From: Nectonema munidae
Taxonomy: Eukaryota; Nematomorpha; Nectonematoida; Nectonematidae
NCBI GenBank assembly: GCA_030549495.1
Contig: JAUIRK010000168.1
Span: 1 to 64,000, forward strand
Direction: 5' to 3'
Length of the DNA stretch: 64,000 bases
Numbering within the stretch: position 1 is the first letter of the stretch; the number at the start of each line of letters is the position of its first letter. The notes below the pieces were generated by a model, which saw nothing but the letters and a program-made list of their open reading frames with translations, was not told the DNA's origin and ran no database searches. This document shows positions 21,399 through 32,640 of this stretch, one piece after another. The position numbers and the translations under genes are program-made.

Positions 21399-23751
21399 AT
21401 GAACTCAACCACTTTCTTTGAAGACTCAAGTGATTCTTTTTCAGTCAAATCTGATTCCAGCCTTTCATATAGTGATCAGGAAATTGATGATAATTTGATT
21501 TCTTCTGAAAACATTGATTACAGTTGGGAACCTTTCAGAGACTCAAGAGGAATATCACGCTCTGAAAACATTCGAGATGTTGCATCTTTACCCCCTGGAC
21601 CTAAGGGTCGTGCCTCAGGTGAAAAGGATTTGATGAAAATTTTCAATTTTTTCTTTACCCAGGAAATTATATCTTATATATTTAGCAAAACCAAGCTGAA
21701 GATGCAACTTAATTACGTTTAAGTTTTCATTTTTCTCAATTTATATTCAAATAAACAAACGTTTAGAGCACTGGTTCCCAACCTTAAGTCCATTTTTAGC
21801 CTTTTTTACCCATGGACCCTTATAACAAGACAGGTTGAGCCGAAAAATGCTAGGGTTAGAGGTTAGGCATGTATCTCAGAAAGACGTATATTCTAATTTC
21901 GGAATAAAAACATGAAAAATTAAAATGCTCTTGGAAACCCTGAAAAATTGTTGATGGACTCATTGGGGTCTATAGACCACCGGTTAAGAACCATTGGTTT
22001 AGAAGTTTTTGATAGATAATTCACTTGTACATACTTTGATTTTAAATTAAGTCAGGCAAAGTTAACTTGAATTCTAGTTTTGTGTCCTCTCTTATCATTT
22101 GAGAAGGCACTATCTACATTTCTTTTTTAAAAAAAATTTTCAGGTTTAGTTATATAAACTATTTCCATATCTGTTATATAAATATTTTTATGACTCGAGC
22201 CTCATAGTTTTTTGAGTATATTTTGTTCGTTATTGCATAGTTCTAAACTTTGTCTTTTTGGAATATTTTATGTTCAGTTTATAGTAAAAAGTTTTTTTTT
22301 CATTTCAAGAAGTTTTTTTCGTTGCCCGTCTGTACTGAAAAGTAGTCCCCACACTCTCAAAAAATTATATAATGTGAAATCGTTGAATTATATGCGTTTT
22401 AGATATAGGAGATAAGTATATTCCATGATTTTGTTTTTGTTATTTTTATAGAAAAGAGAGGCCCAAGTATGCTTACTTGAAATATTGTTTTGGATGCTTC
22501 GAGGTTCACCATATACTACTCACTTACTTTTCTTGCTTGATTCACTTGGGTCAGAATATGGATCAGAGAATAAAAGTAACTGATTTGTTCAATGACAGTT
22601 AGGGAATTCCTTTTTTGAAAGCATCTCTTGTGAGGGACATGTTCACACTAATTCATGTTTTCTCTGTTTCGACGACAAGAGATCTAGCTACCCCAATGAT
22701 AAAATATCAGCTATTAGATATATACATAGCCATTTTTATCATATTTTTTCTGAATATTAGATTCACAATGCTAATGTTACAGTGGATGAGCAGTTGGTGA
22801 GTTTCAGAGGTAGATCTAATATTAGGATCTACGATCCAAAAAAGCCTGGACACTATGGCTTCAAATTTTATCATCTTAACGATTCTCAAAGTTTTTATTG
22901 TTTAAAACCTGAGTTGTATGTTTCAGAGCTTCCTGACAAAGAGTACTTTTCAGCATTTTCAATTATGAAGAGGTTAAGTAGCGATGCTAATCTCCCTAAA
23001 GGCTCTGGTATTTTTTGTGACAGATTTTTTACCTCATATAATATAGTCAAATGGGCACTTGAAAGAAACTACACTGTTTGTGGTACAGCAATATCTACAA
23101 GAAAGTTTATTTGAAAAGTTTGAAATTTCAAGAATGTGAATCTCGCATAATTTATTGTAAAGAAGCTCACTTTCTGCCTACATTCCTCGAAAACATTCCC
23201 AGAAAAATTTCAAAGTTGTCTATGTCTTTTCTTCCCAGCATTGAAACAAAGTTGAAATTTCTTCTGTACATGGAAAACCCGAGACATTGTTGGAATACAA
23301 CAAAAACAAAAGTGGTGTGGATGTTGCAAATCGAATGGTTCGACAATTTAGAACATATAAACCGTGTAGAAGATGGACAGTGGCTGTTTTTTCGAATTAT
23401 CTCGATATTTCGTGCTTGAACACATATATTATCTTCAGGTTCAATTCCTCCGAAAACTGCTCTTCTAATATGATTCACGGTAGAAAAACATTTTTAAAAA
23501 AACTAACTTTGTGCTTGGCCACTGAATCAATGATGATAAGAGCCTCAACCCCGCAAATTAATTTGAAAGTAAAGTCTCTTCTAAACTTTTATGGGTTTTC
23601 ATCCCAAGAAGATCACCTCTCAAGTTCATACAGAGGATTTTGTTATGCCTGCCTTCCTAAAAAAGTGAGAACGACGAGAAAATGTAAAATATGTTCTCGT
23701 TATATCTGCAAAACACATTCACATATTGTCTGCTCCCACTGCTTATCGTAA
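21399..23751 (+). pseudogene. piggyBac transposase, copy A (broken)
   Basis: Exon 1 (ATG at 21399) encodes the acidic N-terminus with IDDNLISSENIDYSWEPF and SENIRDVASLPPGPKG. A long first intron, which carries a MITE, ends at an acceptor near 22451. The DDE core follows: VTVDEQLVSFRGR-like (about 22780, frame broken), GIFCDRFFTSYNIVKW (about 23010) and KNKSGVDVANRM (about 23310), which carries the third Asp. The C-terminal cysteine-rich zinc-binding domain (CKICSRYICKTH, then CSHC) ends at 23751. The core is interrupted by several stops and frameshifts between 22470 and 22780 and between 23115 and 23290. It is closely related to copy C at 30.7 kb, sharing intron position and the 3' terminal sequence. 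Confidence 0.85.
21769..21996. mobile_element. 228-bp hAT MITE in the piggyBac A intron
   Basis: The ends are CACTGGTTCCCAACC and GGTTAAGAACCATTG. The flanking 8-bp duplications are GTTTAGAG (21761-21768) and GTTTAGAA (21997-22004), with one mismatch. The central TA of the TSD agrees with the Buster-type target. It has no coding capacity and sits in the first intron of the piggyBac gene. Confidence 0.85.
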
Positions 23752-24342
23752 CTTTTTATGCTGCTTCAATAAACTTTATTTTTTTTTAGCTATTTATTGT
23801 TAACTGAAAGCCTGGAGTAAAATGTCATATGTCCGTAGTCCGAAGGTGGTGTTTTTTACTTCCTATTTGTTAATATTAACAATAGAAAAATAAAAAAGTT
23901 GTTTCGTATTTATTTTTTTACATTATATTTTTAGAATATTTTTATAAGGTTGGTTTGTTTGTTGGATATCAAAAGCACTTTCAGCCATAGGAGTATATAC
24001 TCGCATTATATTTGTGATGGTTAATCACACTTTTGTGATTTTGTTTTTAAGAGTCGGAAAACATGTGGATCGAAACCCTGACCTTCAACTCTTAAGAAAA
24101 AGAAATTTTTTTTACATTGAAAATCCATGACAAAATCAATAATGATTATGATAATATAAGATACTCCCTAACAAACATTGAAGCTCATTTTTAGAGGGTT
24201 CAACAAAGTTAACTTTAGAATATTATTTTCTAACAAAACGTTGAAAGGTTTTAATTTGAAAAAAAAAAGGTTTATGCAAAATGAAGGTTGAAAATCCATG
24301 ATTTATAGATTTTTGATAGATTCATAGATAACAATAACTCGA
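23752..24342. other. piggyBac A 3' end and spacer
   Basis: TGGAGTAAAATGTCATATG at 23813, ending CCGAAGG at 23846, matches the 3' terminal sequence of piggyBac copy C (33675-33708). Here the TTAA target after the end is lost. The remainder to 24342 is AT-rich spacer without genes. Confidence 0.6.
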
Positions 24343-25356
24343 GTGTTGCGCTTCGATGACAAAAAGGATAGAAAGGAACGTCGTGCTAAAGACAAGTTAG
24401 CTCCAATCAGAAAATTATGGGAAAACTGGGTAAGAAATTTGCAAACTCTTTTTACTCCTTACGAAAATATAACTATAGATGAACAACTTGTATCTTTTCG
24501 TGGGCGATGCCCAATAAAGCAATATATTCCTTCTAAGCCAGCAAAATATGGCATCAAAGTTTGGATTTTATGTGATAGCAAAACAAAATACGCGTGGAAT
24601 TTACAAGTCTATACCGGAAAGTTACCTGATAAGGCTCCCGAAAAAAACCAAGGACAAAGAGTTGTTTTAGATTTAGTTCAAAACCTAAAAGGAAGGAATG
24701 TTGTTTGCGATAACTTTTTTACTTCTTACAACCTTGCAAACCAGTTGATGAAAAAAAAGTTGACAATTGTGGGAACGGTACGCTCGAATAAAACATTTTT
24801 GCCTCTTTATGATAAGAAAGAACTTCGTCGTCTTGCTTTACATTCAACTAATTTTTATTTTAGCGAAAATGCTACACTGATGCAATATTTTCCTAAAAAA
24901 TACAAAACAGTGCATGTCTTGAGTAACCTTCATCATGACAAAAGTGTGTCTTTAGATAACAAAAATCTTCCAGAAATTATAGAGTTTTATAATAAACAAA
25001 AAGGGGGAGTGGACACATTGGATCAACTAGTTGGATCATACACAGTAAAAAGAAAAACGAATAGATGGCATTTTGCTTTATTCTGTAACATAATTGATAT
25101 TTCATGTGTAAATAGTTTTGTTTTGTGGGTACAAATCAACCCTAGCTGGAATAAGGGAAAACTCTATAAAAGACGTCTTTTTTTAGAAAAACTAGGAAAA
25201 AATTTAGTCCAAAATGAAATTCTAAGAAGACCACGTCTCCCAAGAGGAAGTTCTTCGCTTTCTCTTGTAGCAAATATTAGAGAGACACAAGAGTTTTCTG
25301 CATCTTCAGGACAAACAAAAAGAAAACTTTCCAAAGGAGCTCGCTGTTCTTTGTGA
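24343..25356 (+). pseudogene. piggyBac transposase, copy B (N-terminally truncated)
   Basis: This unbroken 337-codon frame covers the DDE core of a DDE_Tnp_1_7 transposase. The three Asp blocks are NITIDEQLVSFRGR (about residue 46), NVVCDNFFTSYNL (about 125) and KQKGGVDTLDQL (about 227), so the triad is intact. The first 200 or so residues usual for the family are missing. The sequence before 24343 does not continue the protein. A stop after GARCSL cuts off the cysteine-rich tail, and ECAKCKKKF is readable just beyond it. It belongs to a different subfamily from copies A and C, with DKAPEKNQGQ in place of their loop. Confidence 0.85.
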
Positions 25357-25585
25357 GTAGGAAAAGACCGAAAAGCCTATTCCGAATGTGCAAAATGTAA
25401 AAAAAAATTTTATGTGGAGAGCATAAAAATGCTTTGTTTTTTGTAGTAAATGTTTGTAATTAATATTCTAGTTTCTTTTCAATAAATAAATTAGTTTTTG
25501 TGCATTTTGAAACTTTAAAAAAACATGGGTGAATTTTCACCCATAAAGATAAAGTGTGTTGTTAAAAATGAAGAGAGTATGAGGG
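25357..25585 (+). other. 3' end of piggyBac copy B
   Basis: The element ends AGAGTATGAGGG at 25585 and is followed by TTAA at 25586-25589, the piggyBac target duplication. A perfect 20-bp palindrome, ATGGGTGAATTTTCACCCAT, lies at 25525-25544. The matching 5' end was not found, in line with the truncated gene. Confidence 0.7.
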
Positions 25586-25589
25586 TTAA

Positions 25590-26700
25590 ACAATTTTGGG
25601 CAAAATTACAAATTTCCTTATATATCCAATTCAAAATGGCACTATTGCCGGTATATATTTATTTTTTTTTGATTAGGTTGGATGCAATATTTAAAGAACA
25701 ATAACGAGTGTGCTTTATGTTAAATGAGAAATTTTCAAATTTTATAAAAAACTTGAATCATAGCGAAATATACTTGAACGCTAATTTTTTTTAATTTAAT
25801 GGAAATGGTATTTGGTCACGTTACTTCAAATCAGAAGTAGTAATTACAATTTTTAAAGCAAAAGTTTCGATATTGGGTTTCACTTTTGGATTCTTCTATT
25901 TATTTTCTTTACCTACTCTCCAATTTCATTTGTTTTCTGGAAACTTTTGCCAAGTACATTTTTTATTTAGGTATATGTTTCATCATGTGTGCTTTAATTT
26001 TTTTACAAATTCGTGTGTAAAACAGAATCCTTCTCATGGGTTTTCTCACACTTTTCTGTTGTTTCTATGTTTTTAACTTGAAGTTTCTAAAAACTATGTG
26101 TTTTGTAGAGCATGTATTTTTACAAGTTAAAAACAAGCAATTAAAGAAGATAATTCAAGTCTACTCGAAAATAATGAAAGAAAACTGCCCGCTTGAAAAA
26201 AGATCCTTAATTGTTTTTTCAATATATATATCTCTTATTCATGCTTTGCAAAATAAACTTGCTTGTTTTTTCGCTTAGTTCATTCATATTTTTTGTCATT
26301 TAATTCATTTTTGCAGCTTATAAGCATAATTTTTTGACTTAGGATAGAAAATTTGTCATCGTTTACAAAAGACAGTTAGTCTTCATTTGGATATCAAGCT
26401 TAGGTTTGTTATCAAAATATCTTTAAAATATCGTCTAATATAATTTGGTAGAAGGAAGGGTGACAAAACAAGTTTTCCCTTATTATGAAATATAAAAAAC
26501 ATAAATTTTGTTTAAAAAAAACATTCATCGCTAAGTATTCAGTTAGTTGTATTTACCAAATAATAATTGTTGTCAGTTTTATGTATAATTAGTAGTTTGG
26601 ACTCGGAATAAAATGATTGGTAGTACTTACTAATTGAACAGTAAAAATAAGGACACTAATATACTAATTTGATTAGTAATTTCAACTAGACTTTTTTCTC
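25590..26700. other. AT-rich spacer
   Basis: No gene is recognised. The short frames at 25873-26278 are dominated by Phe and Leu and look like translated AT-rich DNA. Confidence 0.5.
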
Positions 26701-26702
26701 AG

Positions 26703-27889
26703 TGAGTCATGAAGCAGATGTAAATGCTGTAGAAATGAAAAATCTGCGTGCTAAAATGCGTGAGAAAGCTGAGACAACTAGAGAAAGGCCTTCCCATATT
26801 TTAAGCTCTTCGATTATGCAAGCCAACGATCAAGTTCGAGAGCGCCTCGACAGCAGCGAAACGATGAAGCGAAGCCTCCGACGTCAGAGGAGAAAAAAGA
26901 TCCTGTTGTTGTCTACTCATTAGGTCATCTTGTGATCCCTAATGAGTAGACAACAGCAGGAGGCACAGATCCCAAAAACTTCCTCATCTACGACAGTGGA
27001 TCAAACTCTGCACCAAATCGTCTCTTGGTATTTGCAGCAGATGCTGCTCTCCAGCACCTAGCTCGTAGCAGTAAGCGGTTCATGGATGGTAATTTTTCTT
27101 TGTCACCTCCAGTATTCCAACAAGTTTATGTGATACGTGCACCATTGGGTGAAACAGCAGTTTCCTGTGCGTATTCACTACTTCCAAATAAAAGGCAGTC
27201 AACATATAAAGAAATGCTCCAAGCTGTTTTGAGAAAATGTGATCAATTGGGATTCAATCCAGACCTAACACTTATTGTAACAGATTTTAAACAGGCTGTC
27301 GTTCAAGCTATACACAATGTGTTGTTGGGCCCACATGTCAGAAGTCTGGGATGCTTCTTCGATTTGACACAAAACACTTGGCGTAAAATTCAACAACTTG
27401 GACTTACTAGATTATACAAAGAGGATGATGATGTTAGGCAATTCTGCGGAATGCTAGACACCCTCGCTTTCCTTCCCGTAAACGAGGTTTCTGCTGGCAT
27501 GGAGTTGTTAGGGGAAAATATTCCTTAAGGAACAGAAGGTCTTGTAGAATATTTTGATTCGACATATGTAATTGGAACCTTTCATCGCATTCAACCACCT
27601 CCTTCTGCCGATGGACAGATACAACCTGTAAGAATGAGACAGACCACCTCTGTTTCCTCCAGCAATGTGGAATGTCAATGACATAACTATTGCAGGAGAA
27701 GACCGAACAAACAACTTGTGTGAAAGTTGGAATCAGCAATTTACACACTTGGTTGGGCATGTTCACCCTTCGTTGTGGACTTTGATAGATTGTTTGCGCA
27801 AATATTTTGCACTTGTGTCGACTGCTCTTCTTCAAGATGCCCAAGTAAAAGAGTCAAAAGAACAACAAAGAATTTGCAAGAACGCCTGA
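26703..27889 (+). pseudogene. FLYWCH-type MULE transposase (copy 4, different subfamily)
   Basis: The first part, HEADVNAVEMKNLRAKMREK then RPSHILSSSI, is the tail that follows the FLYWCH zinc finger in many MULE proteins. The core (27025-27528) has RFMDGNFSLSPPVFQQVYVI with the first Asp, LIVTDFKQAVVQAI with the second, and GCFFDLTQNTWRKIQ. The Glu block, EDRTNNLCESWNQQF, is near 27700 in another frame. Frameshifts near 26920, 27528 and 27660 break the protein. No introns are evident, unlike the copies at 2.4 and 13.8 kb. The FLYWCH finger itself and the TIRs were not found. A stem-loop at 26902-26960 lies within the first break. Confidence 0.8.
26902..26960. repeat. 22-bp-arm stem-loop inside the MULE copy
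   Basis: The left arm contains GTTGTCTACTCATTAG and the right arm its inverse CTAATGAGTAGACAAC. Arms are 22 bases with one mismatch, around a 15-base loop. It coincides with the point where the MULE reading frame changes. Confidence 0.8.
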
Positions 27890-27939
27890 AGAAAATTACC
27901 ACAGACCACCGTGATGGGCTAATGAAAATATTTGTTTAA

Positions 27940-28064
27940 AACTAAACTTAAAATTTTAATTCAATTTCAATAAAGTGAATTTTGCTCAAAATTGAATCAT
28001 TTGCTAAAATTGAGGTGAATTTTTCAAATATTTACTGGAAACAAGGTTATGCAATATACATGCT
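27940..28064. other. spacer
   Basis: AT-rich sequence between the MULE remnant and the MITE, with no feature recognised. Confidence 0.4.
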
Positions 28065-28311
28065 AAATTATGGCATGACTTTGCAGTTACCAACAAAGAT
28101 AATTTAGAAAATAATGATATTTTGTTTTAATAACTTTTCAATAAATCGTCCGAAATCCACTAAAATCTACTGGGATCCAACGCAATCAATTAAAATCTAC
28201 CGGAATCCATTAAAATCTATGGGAATCAACCTAATTTAGATGGATTCCGGTAGAATTGTCGGGATTCCGGTATATTTTGGTGGATTCCTGTGAAAAGTCA
28301 TACCCTAATTT
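28065..28311. mobile_element. candidate 247-bp MITE with internal mirror repeats
   Basis: The ends AAATTATGGCATGACTTTGC and the inverse of AAATTAGGGTATGACTTTTC match at most positions. Inside, from 28150 to 28291, a 20-26 base motif of the form ATCCA-TTAAAATCTACCGGA repeats about three times. Inverse copies (TGGATTCCGGTAGA, GGATTCCGGTATA) follow. No protein or clear TSD was seen. Confidence 0.55.
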
Positions 28312-29111
28312 CTGTATTGTGAGAGAATATTCGGATATGCAGCTTTTATATCCATTATATCATAGTGCTTGAAAGATTATTTTAAGAATTAAAAGTATAA
28401 AGAAGCAAAGATTTGAAAATTAGCAAAAGTTTCTGTATCAAAATGTGATTTCAAAAATATACCATAAGAGAGAATGTGAGAAACGGGCATGTGGAAAAAC
28501 TTCATTATGGTAAAAAATAGGGTTTGTGAGTGATTATGAAGCAAAAAATAAAAAATATGTGTGAGTGTGTATAATTGCGTAAAAAAGTCACATGCCTCTT
28601 TTTGTGTTTTGTTAACAGAAGTTAATAACTTCGTAGATATTATGTTGGAATCAAGTTTTTGTGCTACTCTAATACTAAAAAAAATTGTCATATTATCGTA
28701 TTATATTCCTTGCTTATTTAAATATGAGAATATGTGACTAAATTACACTTATTTTAATATACAAAAATTCTAATATCAAGTTTTCTAACTTTACTTCTGT
28801 TTTACATTTTTTCATTTTCTAGGAAGAAGGAACAACGGAAAATTAATGAATGATTTTTTTCATTCAATAAAATTTCCAATTTATTTATTGTTTTGATATC
28901 TTTACCCCCTTTTTACACATAATTTGGAGATGGTGCGCATAAATTTGAAGTGAGAAAGAAGGAGCTATATATAAGTCCTTATTCATTGTTGACTTTAAGC
29001 TTAATAGGGCGGGGGTTAAAGTATACATTAAGCTTAATTAAGAATGAAATAGAAATAAACAAGAGAGGAGTAGGAATTTAGAAAAATGTGTTGCTTTTTT
29101 TGGAAGACGCT
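28312..29111. other. AT-rich spacer
   Basis: No gene is recognised. The minus-strand frame at 28389-28691 has no family features. Confidence 0.45.
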
Positions 29112-29631
29112 TGAAAGTCCGCCCCTCCAATAATTTCAAGGATGTGCGCCCCTGAATATATCACATTTTTTTCATAAAAACATTGTAGGGTGTCTAGTAG
29201 ACTCTTTTCCTTCAGACTACATTCACTCATATAAAACTCTCCAACCTTAAGTTATTTGTTTTGAGTTGTTTTCTCTATAAATCAAATATCCTTTCATCAA
29301 TTCCTGTAATGTGCCTGATAGACTACTTTATTTTCAAATGAAAAGCCTATTCGCCCCCCAACAATTTTGGATTTTTTTAAACTAGTGTATATGCAATATG
29401 CAAATTTAATTAAAATATTTTCGCTGGAAGTATAGTATTTAAATTTGACCAATTTTGTAAAAAAATATAAAGTAGTCTTATAAATTTAGGTATGCGCTGA
29501 ATACACTCTATTTTAAAGGATTGCTTGAATATTTGGTTTCCCGTGGTATTTCCAGACCACTAATTTTGAAAATTGCAACAAAAAAATTTCGCCCCCCCCC
29601 CCCAATAATTTTAAGGATGTGCGCCCCTGTT
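29112..29631 (-). mobile_element. CAGGGGCG-family repeat, inverted copy without the MITE
   Basis: This is the reverse-complement counterpart of 15845-16874. It ends GATGTGCGCCCCTG near 29629, and a second GATGTGCGCCCCTG near 29151 sits in the same orientation. One element may therefore abut the end of another. It lacks the 550-bp insert found at 16091. A pure C run lies near 29590. The same 3' motif occurs once more at 34786-34800. Confidence 0.7.
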
Positions 29632-30678
29632 ATTAAAGTGAATAAAATCATGAATAAAAAATATATTTCCTTTTTCATTTCTTTATTTCTTTCCTCTTTT
29701 GCAAATCATGTATGACATTTTATTTTATTGCATTTCTTTAACATTTATCACATTATACACATATACACAATATATTTTGTTTCGCTTTTCTATTTAAGCT
29801 TCTTGACAAAGACCGTAAGGTCGAAAATTTGAAGTAAATAATAAATTTGCTTTTGAAAAGTCGCGTTTTCTAAATAGTCACTTCCTGTGTATTATTTTGT
29901 TTTCATCTTCAACTAAAAAAAAATAAAGATAGGAAAGTATAATTACATTAGGTTGTTAGAAGTAAAATTCAAGTTGTAAAGAAATTTGATTACTCGTAGT
30001 CAAGTAAAAAGTTTTACTAACCTAGTGTTTGGGATATAAACACAAAAACACTTCAAATTTTCCCAAATAATTCAAAAATCACAAAGCACATCAAAACATT
30101 ACAAAGCCAATAAAACGTCAAAAAAAATTATTTCTATTTTAATTTTTTTAGTTTTCGGTAGTTTTAAACAAGTTCGTAAGTTTTTTAATGTTTTTTATCT
30201 TAATTTTGAAGCTTCCTTAAAAAAAATTTCAAAAAAATTTTGAATTATATATTTAACCTTGCAGCTTGTTTGAACCTAAAATCTTGACACAAGCGTACTC
30301 GATATTGTCAAAGTTTATGTTCCACGTCTACCTCATATATTTCTACGAATGCTTTGCGAAAATCAGGATTATTGATTCAATCATGTTTTTCTCAGATGTA
30401 GTAACCTTGAAATTACTCGCTCTATAATTGTTTACGCACCACGAAATTATATAACAAAAGTCAACCTATCTATAATTTTAGTAAACAAAATTAATAGAAA
30501 GAGTTGTTTGGAAATATTACGCATGGTGTTTCAATTGAAAACAAAACAAATCGTTACTTGGCTTCCATTCGTTCACAAATATTATTTATATTTTATCACT
30601 GTAAAGCATTAGGATATTTGTCAAATATTTTTCTTCACTGTCTTGCTTTCTCTTTGATTTTTATTGCACTTTCTACTA
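29632..30678. other. spacer with a hairpin resembling a retroelement 3' region
   Basis: CTTGACAAAGACCGTAAGGT at 29802 runs on into CGAAA. It contains the perfect hairpin GACC-GTAA-GGTC followed by GAAA, similar to the stem II and GAAA part of hammerhead-like motifs seen in some retroelements. The CUGAUGA core is not intact. The rest is AT-rich without genes. Confidence 0.35.
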
Positions 30679-31054
30679 ATGGAATCTGAACATAGTTCAA
30701 GTTCGTTTATTGAAGAAACAACAGATTCGATGAGTAGTTCTTCTAGCTCTGAATCTAGTGATAATGATATAGATGATAATTTGATTTCATCAGATCAAGT
30801 GGAGTATAGCTGGGAACCTTTTACGAGCACACGTGGAAGAACTCCATCTGAGAACATAAGAGATATCACAGCTGTACCGCCTGGTCCTAAAGGTGTTGCC
30901 TTTGGTGAAAAAGACGTCTTGAAAATTTTTCATCTGTTTTTCACACAAAGCATAATTTTACCTTTATATTCACAAAAATAAAGTTGAAAATGCAGCTAAA
31001 TTATGAGTAATTTTTACTTTATTACACTTGTTTGTATTTTATTTTAGTTGAAGT

Positions 31055-31305
31055 CATGGGCGTCCTCAAAAAAGAAACTAAGATTCATTATAGGAGGCTA
31101 TTTATAACTAACAAATGTTTTTGACTATTTGTAAAAAAAATATAAAAAAATATATAAATACTGTAAGTTTTATTTAATTTTAATCTTGTTCGTACAAAAA
31201 GGTTAAAACACAAAAAAAATAAAATCAAAAAATATATTATTCTATTTCAACACCGTTTGAAAAAATTCTTTGCCTTCTTTGAAATTTACAATAAGGACGC
31301 CCATG
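31055..31305. mobile_element. 251-bp MITE in the piggyBac C intron
   Basis: The ends are CATGGGCGTCCT and the exact inverse AGGACGCCCATG. The flanks GTTGAAGT and CTTAAAGT are a poor 8-bp duplication with two mismatches. It is probably a hAT-type non-autonomous element and has no coding capacity. Confidence 0.65.
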
Positions 31306-32337
31306 GCTTAAAGTACTTTTGAATAAAACACTTTTGCATTTCTAGTCAATCTTGATCTTTTTTTACTAGTAGTTTTAGATAAATATTGAAAGTACTTTTA
31401 CTAGTCATTTTAATGTCGTATAATTTTTTTGATTTCGCATTGATCCTCGAATTGGTTTGTTCAATGTTCAAACTTGCGTACTAATGTACACATTTTTTCT
31501 GTCCGTTTTATCAGAGTCCAGATCCCTTCTAATGTCTTCATGTAAAATGAGCAAATAAATTTGTCATGTTTTTTATAAATTATTTTATATTGATAAATCT
31601 TTCTTCTATGTCTTATAAATATAAAGTAAAAAAGTTGTAGTTGAAGTAAGTATAGTGTATCATAAAAAACAATGTCTTGGTTCTTGATGAAGTAGCAATA
31701 GCGTAAAACATTATTTGTACATTTCTATTTTAGAAAAGAACATCCTAAACACCCTAATTTAAAATATTATTATGAAAAATTTGAACCCTATCATTTATTG
31801 GCTTATTTTGGATGTTTGCTACAAATCGGCCAAAGTATGGATCAAAGAATAAAGGTTACGGATTTATACAATGATTCGTACGGAAATCCTTTTCTAAAAG
31901 CTGCCTTAGCAAGAGATATGTTTTTTTTAATCCAAATTTTTTTATGCTTTGACGATAAGCGTGAAAGAAATCTAAATGATAAACTCTCTGCGATTCGAAC
32001 TCTCCATGATCATTTTTATAACGTGTTTTCTTTGTACTGGACACCTAATTCTTCAGTTACAATTGACGAACAGTTAGTGAGTTTCAGTAGTGGCTTTAAT
32101 TTGAAGGTCTATGACCCTAAAAAGCCTGGTCATTATGGCCTTAAAGTATATCATTTATGTGATTCAGAAACTTTTTACTTTCTAAAATCTCAAATTTATG
32201 TTTCTGGTTTACTCGATAGAACATATTTCTCTCCTTTTCAAATCTCACAAAGACTAATCAATGACACCAACCTTCCAAAAGGATGCGGAGTTTTTATGGA
32301 CAGATTTTTTACATCTTTAGATATTGCCAAGTGGGCC

Positions 32338-32640
32338 TGTAGTATAATTCAAGCCTTCAAGCATCACTTCACCTTTTCCATTATCAAATCTCCTCTCCAC
32401 TTTATTTATCACTCGAGCTTAATTGTAAAAACCTTGCCATTAACTTCAATTATACAAATCATGTTAATATATATTGCACTCATTTTCTATCTGTTTATTC
32501 ACCTTGTTGTCCTGTTCGTTGTTGCTTGTTTTCTCACTCCTGATGTTAGTAAGACATTTCACTTCTTTCTTTTGCACTTTTATAACTACATTTCAGGGTG
32601 TTAATTAAAGAGTTTATTTTGTATCGCTTTTATCACAACA
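32338..32640. mobile_element. solo LTR (303 bp) in piggyBac copy C
   Basis: The segment begins TGTAGTATAATT and ends TATCACAACA (TG...CA). It is flanked by the 5-bp duplication GGGCC at 32333-32337 and 32641-32645. It lies exactly between the Trp-Ala and Leu codons of the piggyBac core (KWA/LIKDY). No internal retroelement genes are present, as expected for an LTR left by recombination. The LTR family was not determined. Confidence 0.85.

Noticed and set aside
25873-26278. Two overlapping Phe-rich frames
   Set aside because: Low-complexity hydrophobic translations of a T-rich strand. They could mimic membrane proteins but have no start context or homology pattern.
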